From the NCBI RefSeq assembly GCF_900114735.1, contig NZ_FOUA01000002.1:1-64000 (forward strand): a stretch of 64,000 nt of DNA, in the 5' to 3' direction. Made by a program: the position numbers and the translations under genes. The notes beneath the pieces were generated by a model. That model was not told where the DNA came from. It worked only from the letters and a program-made list of their open reading frames with translations, and did not search any database. This document shows positions 60,392 to 64,000 of the stretch, piece by piece (within the stretch, counting starts at the first letter, position 1; each line of letters opens with the position of its first letter). The stretch comes from Halopseudomonas bauzanensis (GTDB taxonomy: Bacteria; Pseudomonadota; Gammaproteobacteria; Pseudomonadales; Pseudomonadaceae).

Positions 60392-62722
60392 TTATCGCTT
60401 CTTCAGGTTCTTGGCATTGGCAAACAGGTTGGCAAAGGTACCACCGGCCTGTGGCGGGGAGCCAGCATGGCCCTTGTCTGCCCGCGGCTGGCGCGGACGA
60501 TTGCGCTCACCAGCCGGAGCACCGGCACGGGCGTTGCTTGTGGCCCCGGGCTGGTCGCCCATGCGCATGGTCAGGCTGATGCGCTGGCGCGGAATGTCCA
60601 CTTCCAGCACCTTGACCTTGACGATGTCGCCGGCCTTGACCACATCGCGCGGATCCTTGACGAAGCTGTCAGCCAGCATGGATATATGCACCAGACCATC
60701 CTGATGCACGCCGATATCGACGAAGGCACCGAAGTTGGCCACGTTGCTGACCACGCCTTCGAGCACCATGCCGGGCTCCAGATCGCTGATCTTCTCCACG
60801 CCCTCCTGGAAGGTAGCCGCCTTGAACTCGGGGCGCGGGTCGCGCCCGGGTTTGTCCAGCTCGCTGAGGATATCGGTGATGGTCGGGATGCCGAAGTGCT
60901 GGTCGGTATAGCGCGCCGGATCCAGCTTGCGCAGAAATGCCGAGTCGCCGATCAGGCTACGGATGTCGCGGCCGGTCTGCTCGGCGATCCGCTGGACCAG
61001 CGGATAGGCCTCCGGATGCACGGCGGAGGCATCCAGCGGGTTGCTGCCACTCATTACCCGCAGAAAACCCGCTGCCTGTTCGAAGGTCTTATCGCCCAGC
61101 CGGCTGACCTTCAGGAGTTCGCGGCGGCTGGCAAAGGCACCGTGCTGGTCGCGGTAGTCGACGATGTTGCGGGCGATGGTCGGATTCAGCCCCGATACGC
61201 GGGTCAGCAGCGGCACCGATGCGGTATTGAGGTCGACGCCGACGGCGTTCACACAGTCCTCGACTACCGCATCCAGGCTGCGCGCCAGCTTCACCTGGGA
61301 TACGTCATGCTGATACTGGCCAACGCCGATGGCCTTGGGCTCGATTTTCACCAGCTCTGCCAGCGGGTCCTGCAGCCGGCGGCCGATGGATACCGCACCG
61401 CGGTAGGTCACGTCCAGGTCGGGGAATTCCTTCGCTGCCAGTTCCGAGGCGGAATACACCGAGGCGCCGGCTTCGGAGACGGTGATCTTCTGCATCTTCA
61501 GTTCGGGACACTGCTTGAGCAGATCACTGGCCAGCTTGTCGCTCTCGCGCGAGGCGGTACCGTTGCCGATGGCGATCAGGTTGACCTGGTGCTTGCGGCA
61601 CAGCGTCGCCAGCACCGCCAGCGACTGATCCCACTGGTTGCGCGGTGCGTGGGGGAAGATGGTCGCAGTATCGACCAGCTTGCCGGTGGCCTCGATCACG
61701 GCCAGTTTGACGCCGGTGCGCAGGCCCGGGTCCATCGCCAGGGTAACCCGGGGCCCGGCTGGCGCCGACAGCAGCAGATCCTTGAGATTGCTGGCGAACA
61801 CGCGGATGGCTTCATCCTCCGCCGCCTCGCGCAGCTCGCCGAGCAGCTCGGTTTCCAGATGGCCGGACAACTTGACCCGCCAGGTCCAGCGCACCACCTC
61901 GTTCAGCCAGCGGTCGGCAGGCCGGCCCTGGTCACTGATCTGCGCCGCCTCAGCGATCATGCCTTCGCAGGGGTGGCTGGCGGTGGCCGGTGCCTCCGGG
62001 TCGCCCAACTGCAGGGCGATGTTCAGAATACCCTCGTTGCGCCCGCGCAGAATCGCCAACGCCCGGTGCGACGGCACATTGCGCAGCGGCTCGTCATACT
62101 CGAAGTAGTCACGGAACTTGGCGCCCTCCTGCTCCTTGCCGGTCACCAGTCGGGACACCACCCGGCCGTCCTGGCGCAGGGCCTGACGCAGCCGTTCGAG
62201 CAAACGGGCATCCTCGCTGAAACGCTCCATGAGAATGTACTTGGCGCCGTCCAATGCAGCCTTGGTATCGGCCACACCCTTGTCGGCGTCAACAAAGTCG
62301 GCAGCCAGTTGTTCGGGATTCAGGTTCGGATCGGCATACAGCTGCTCGGCCAGCGGGCCGAGGCCGGCTTCCAGGGCAATCTGGCCCTTGGTGCGGCGCT
62401 TGGGCTTGTAGGGCAGGTACAGATCTTCCAGGCCGGTCTTGGTCTCGGCCTGGCGGATGTCGCGCTCCAGCTCGGGGGTCAGTTTGCCCTGCTCGCCGAT
62501 GCTTGCCAGAATGCTCTGGCGGCGCTCCTCCAGCTCGCGCAGATAGCGCAGCCGTTCCTCGAGGTAGCGCAACTGGGTATCATCCAGGCTGCCGGTCACT
62601 TCCTTCCGGTAGCGAGAGATAAAGGGCACGCTGGCGCCCTCGTCGAGCAGGCCGACGGTCGCGGTCACCTGTTCGGGGCGCACCGCCAGTTCGGTAGCGA
62701 TACGCGAGGCAATACTGTCCAT
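60392..62722 (-). CDS. tex: Tex family RNA-binding transcription accessory protein
   Basis: A 776-residue multidomain protein. A helical N-terminal Tex domain (1-195; [25 protein letters not shown]) is followed by a YqgF/RNase H-like domain ([17 protein letters not shown]), helix-hairpin-helix repeats ([24 protein letters not shown]) and a C-terminal S1 domain ([31 protein letters not shown]). The tail after S1 is basic and Arg/Pro-rich. It binds RNA and resembles eukaryotic Spt6; its mutants affect toxin expression and fitness. First gene of tex-thioesterase-gshA. Divergent from ompR. Confidence 0.96.
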   Translation of the reverse strand: MDSIASRIATELAVRPEQVTATVGLLDEGASVPFISRYRKEVTGSLDDTQLRYLEERLRYLRELEERRQSILASIGEQGKLTPELERDIRQAETKTGLEDLYLPYKPKRRTKGQIALEAGLGPLAEQLYADPNLNPEQLAADFVDADKGVADTKAALDGAKYILMERFSEDARLLERLRQALRQDGRVVSRLVTGKEQEGAKFRDYFEYDEPLRNVPSHRALAILRGRNEGILNIALQLGDPEAPATASHPCEGMIAEAAQISDQGRPADRWLNEVVRWTWRVKLSGHLETELLGELREAAEDEAIRVFASNLKDLLLSAPAGPRVTLAMDPGLRTGVKLAVIEATGKLVDTATIFPHAPRNQWDQSLAVLATLCRKHQVNLIAIGNGTASRESDKLASDLLKQCPELKMQKITVSEAGASVYSASELAAKEFPDLDVTYRGAVSIGRRLQDPLAELVKIEPKAIGVGQYQHDVSQVKLARSLDAVVEDCVNAVGVDLNTASVPLLTRVSGLNPTIARNIVDYRDQHGAFASRRELLKVSRLGDKTFEQAAGFLRVMSGSNPLDASAVHPEAYPLVQRIAEQTGRDIRSLIGDSAFLRKLDPARYTDQHFGIPTITDILSELDKPGRDPRPEFKAATFQEGVEKISDLEPGMVLEGVVSNVANFGAFVDIGVHQDGLVHISMLADSFVKDPRDVVKAGDIVKVKVLEVDIPRQRISLTMRMGDQPGATSNARAGAPAGERNRPRQPRADKGHAGSPPQAGGTFANLFANAKNLKKR

Positions 62723-62914
62723 GGCTAGATATCCACATCGATCATTTCAGACGCGGCAGTATAACCGAGTCGCCGCCGCGGGATGCAGCCCGGTCCCCCG
62801 ACGATGGCCATCGGTTAGTCCATCGCACCGGGGGAAACCTCTTGTAACAATGGCCAGCTCCCGCGACAACTGGCATCAGCGACAATACATTTCTTCGAAA
62901 AAGGTGGTGGCCCT

Positions 62915-63637
62915 ATGAGCAATGAAGGCGAAAAAATACTGATCGTGGATGACGACGCGGGCCTGCGTCGCCTGCTGGAGCGTTTTCTCAGCGAGCAAGG
63001 CTATCGCGCCCGCGCGGTGGAAAATACCGCGCAGATGGATCGCCTGCTCGACCGCGAGCTGTTTTCGCTGATCGTGCTGGACCTGATGCTGCCTGGTGAA
63101 GACGGCCTCAAGGCCTGCGCCCGCCTGCGTGAACGGGGCACCACCACGCCCATCATCATGCTCACCGCCAAGGGCGATGAAACCAGCCGCATCCAGGGCC
63201 TGGAGATGGGCGCTGACGATTATCTGCCCAAGCCCTTCAACCCTCGCGAACTGGTAGCCCGGATCAAGGCGGTGCTGCGCCGCCAGGCGCCGCAGATTCC
63301 CGGCGCGCCCTCAGCCGATGACAACGAAGTGACCTTCGGCGACTTCGTACTCAGCCTGGCCACCCGCGAACTCAAGCGCGGCGATGAAGTGCATATGCTG
63401 ACATCCGGTGAGTTCTCCGTACTCAAGGCGTTGGTGCACCATCCACGGGTGCCCCTGACCCGCGACAAGCTCATGCAACTGGCCCGCGGTCGTGAATGGG
63501 ATGCGCTGGAACGCTCCATCGATGTGCAGATCTCGCGCCTGCGCCGTCTGCTCGAACCCGATCCTTCCAAGCCGCGCTATATCCAGACAGTCTGGGGAGT
63601 TGGCTACGTCTTCGTGCCGGATGGCCAACAACAGTGA
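62915..63637 (+). CDS. ompR: OmpR-family response regulator (OmpR/AmgR)
   Basis: A 240-residue regulator. The receiver domain has the acidic pocket VDDDAG, phospho-Asp in IVLDLMLPGEDG and Lys in YLPKPFNPREL. The C-terminal winged helix has LTSGEFSVLKALVHHP and a recognition helix before RRLLEPDPSKPRYIQTVWGVGYVF. In P. aeruginosa the orthologue beside tex and gshA is AmgR, which controls the membrane-stress response to aminoglycosides. The stop overlaps the envZ GTG. Confidence 0.94.
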   Translation: MSNEGEKILIVDDDAGLRRLLERFLSEQGYRARAVENTAQMDRLLDRELFSLIVLDLMLPGEDGLKACARLRERGTTTPIIMLTAKGDETSRIQGLEMGADDYLPKPFNPRELVARIKAVLRRQAPQIPGAPSADDNEVTFGDFVLSLATRELKRGDEVHMLTSGEFSVLKALVHHPRVPLTRDKLMQLARGREWDALERSIDVQISRLRRLLEPDPSKPRYIQTVWGVGYVFVPDGQQQ

Positions 63638-64000
63638 AGGGCGGCCCCGGCTGGCATCCGCTGCTGCCACGCAGCTTCTTTGCCCGCACTCTGCTGCTGG
63701 TACTGCTGGTCACGCTGTTTTCCAAGATCCTCACCCTGCTCTACCTGATGAGCAACGAGGACCTGTTGGTCGATCGCCAGTACAGCCACGGCACCGCCAT
63801 GCTGGTACAGGCCTACTGGGCCAGTGGCCCCGAGGCCCGGGCCGATATGCAGGCGCTCTCCGGCATGGAGCTGATACACGAAAGCCTGGTGCCCCCGGGG
63901 GAAATCCATTGGCCCTATTCCGGCGTGTTCACCAATCAGCTGCGTGATGAGCTGGGTGACCGTACCCAGATTCGCGTACAGACCGTGGACCAGCCGGCGA
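63634..64000 (+). CDS. envZ: EnvZ/AmgS-type sensor histidine kinase, N-terminal part
   Basis: Partial: 122 codons before the window edge. Starts at a GTG overlapping the ompR stop. A membrane helix (about 15-38, FFARTLLLVLLVTLFSKILTLLY) is followed by the start of a periplasmic sensor domain with GEIHWPYSSGVF-like sequence. The HAMP and kinase domains lie beyond the window. It should pair with the adjacent regulator; AmgS is the P. aeruginosa equivalent. Confidence 0.9.
   Translation, partial: MKGGPGWHPLLPRSFFARTLLLVLLVTLFSKILTLLYLMSNEDLLVDRQYSHGTAMLVQAYWASGPEARADMQALSGMELIHESLVPPGEIHWPYSGVFTNQLRDELGDRTQIRVQTVDQPA

Noticed and set aside
60467-62728. Plus-strand ORF of 753 codons opposite tex
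   Set aside because: Antisense shadow caused by high GC at third positions; composition is unlike a folded protein and tex is complete on the other strand.

Overview
The window reads as chromosomal DNA from a Pseudomonas-type gammaproteobacterium. The 16S rRNA 5' end, the protein sequences and the gene order (maeB, nuclease, rpmE, priA, argS, hslVU; ubiEJB, hisIE, tatABC, rsmE; typA, thiI, glnA; ntrBC, trmL; gshA, tex, ompR/envZ) match the Pseudomonas core genome closely. The pha cluster is reduced, so a lineage without a full PHA synthase locus here, such as the Halopseudomonas / P. pertucinogena branch, is plausible. That placement is inferred from layout only.

Region 1-24 kb is mostly housekeeping. 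It starts with the 5' end of a 16S gene read leftward from four tandem promoters. Malic enzyme, a secreted nuclease, rpmE, priA, argS, a SPOR protein and hslVU follow. A phasin and a PHA-region protein remain where phaC1-phaZ-phaC2-phaD would be expected. Then come a ubiquinone-histidine-Tat-rsmE run and small metabolic genes (HxlR regulator, SDR, DsbA-like isomerase, glpM, dtd, pip, nnrU, META lipoprotein, DUF924).

Region 23.7-33.6 kb has a tandem glycine riboswitch in front of a UPF0126/TRIC membrane protein, a catalase, an lrgAB-like pair, a ccoG-mocR unit divergent from lrgAB across a long inverted repeat, a DUF2254 membrane protein, a GFA-family protein and a secreted serine hydrolase.

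Region 33.6-38.2 kb is the foreign part. It is AT-rich, all its genes lie on the minus strand, and they are separated by four convincing attC recombination sites and one weaker one. No integron integrase is present, so this is a cassette array lacking its integrase (a CALIN). The largest cassette carries a three-gene operon: a 458-residue protein with a C-terminal PD-(D/E)XK nuclease core, followed by two small acidic proteins that are paralogues of each other. This is the best candidate in the window for an undescribed, possibly anti-phage, system. Other cassettes hold two predicted membrane proteins, a zinc-ribbon protein and a 41-residue Lys/Pro-rich ORF behind a hexanucleotide repeat.

Region 38.2-64 kb returns to core genome: typA, thiI and a sigma54/NtrC-controlled glnA. 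Next is a complete glycolate/glyoxylate regulon (permease, glcC, glcDEF, glcG, glcB) with four matching TGGT-N3-ACCA operators. It is followed by a DUF4124 protein, ntrB-ntrC, a short sigma54-promoter-plus-terminator unit resembling the NrsZ locus, and trmL. The window ends with a quinone oxidoreductase, tex-thioesterase-gshA, ompR and the start of envZ. No tRNA, CRISPR array, prophage or intact insertion sequence was seen.
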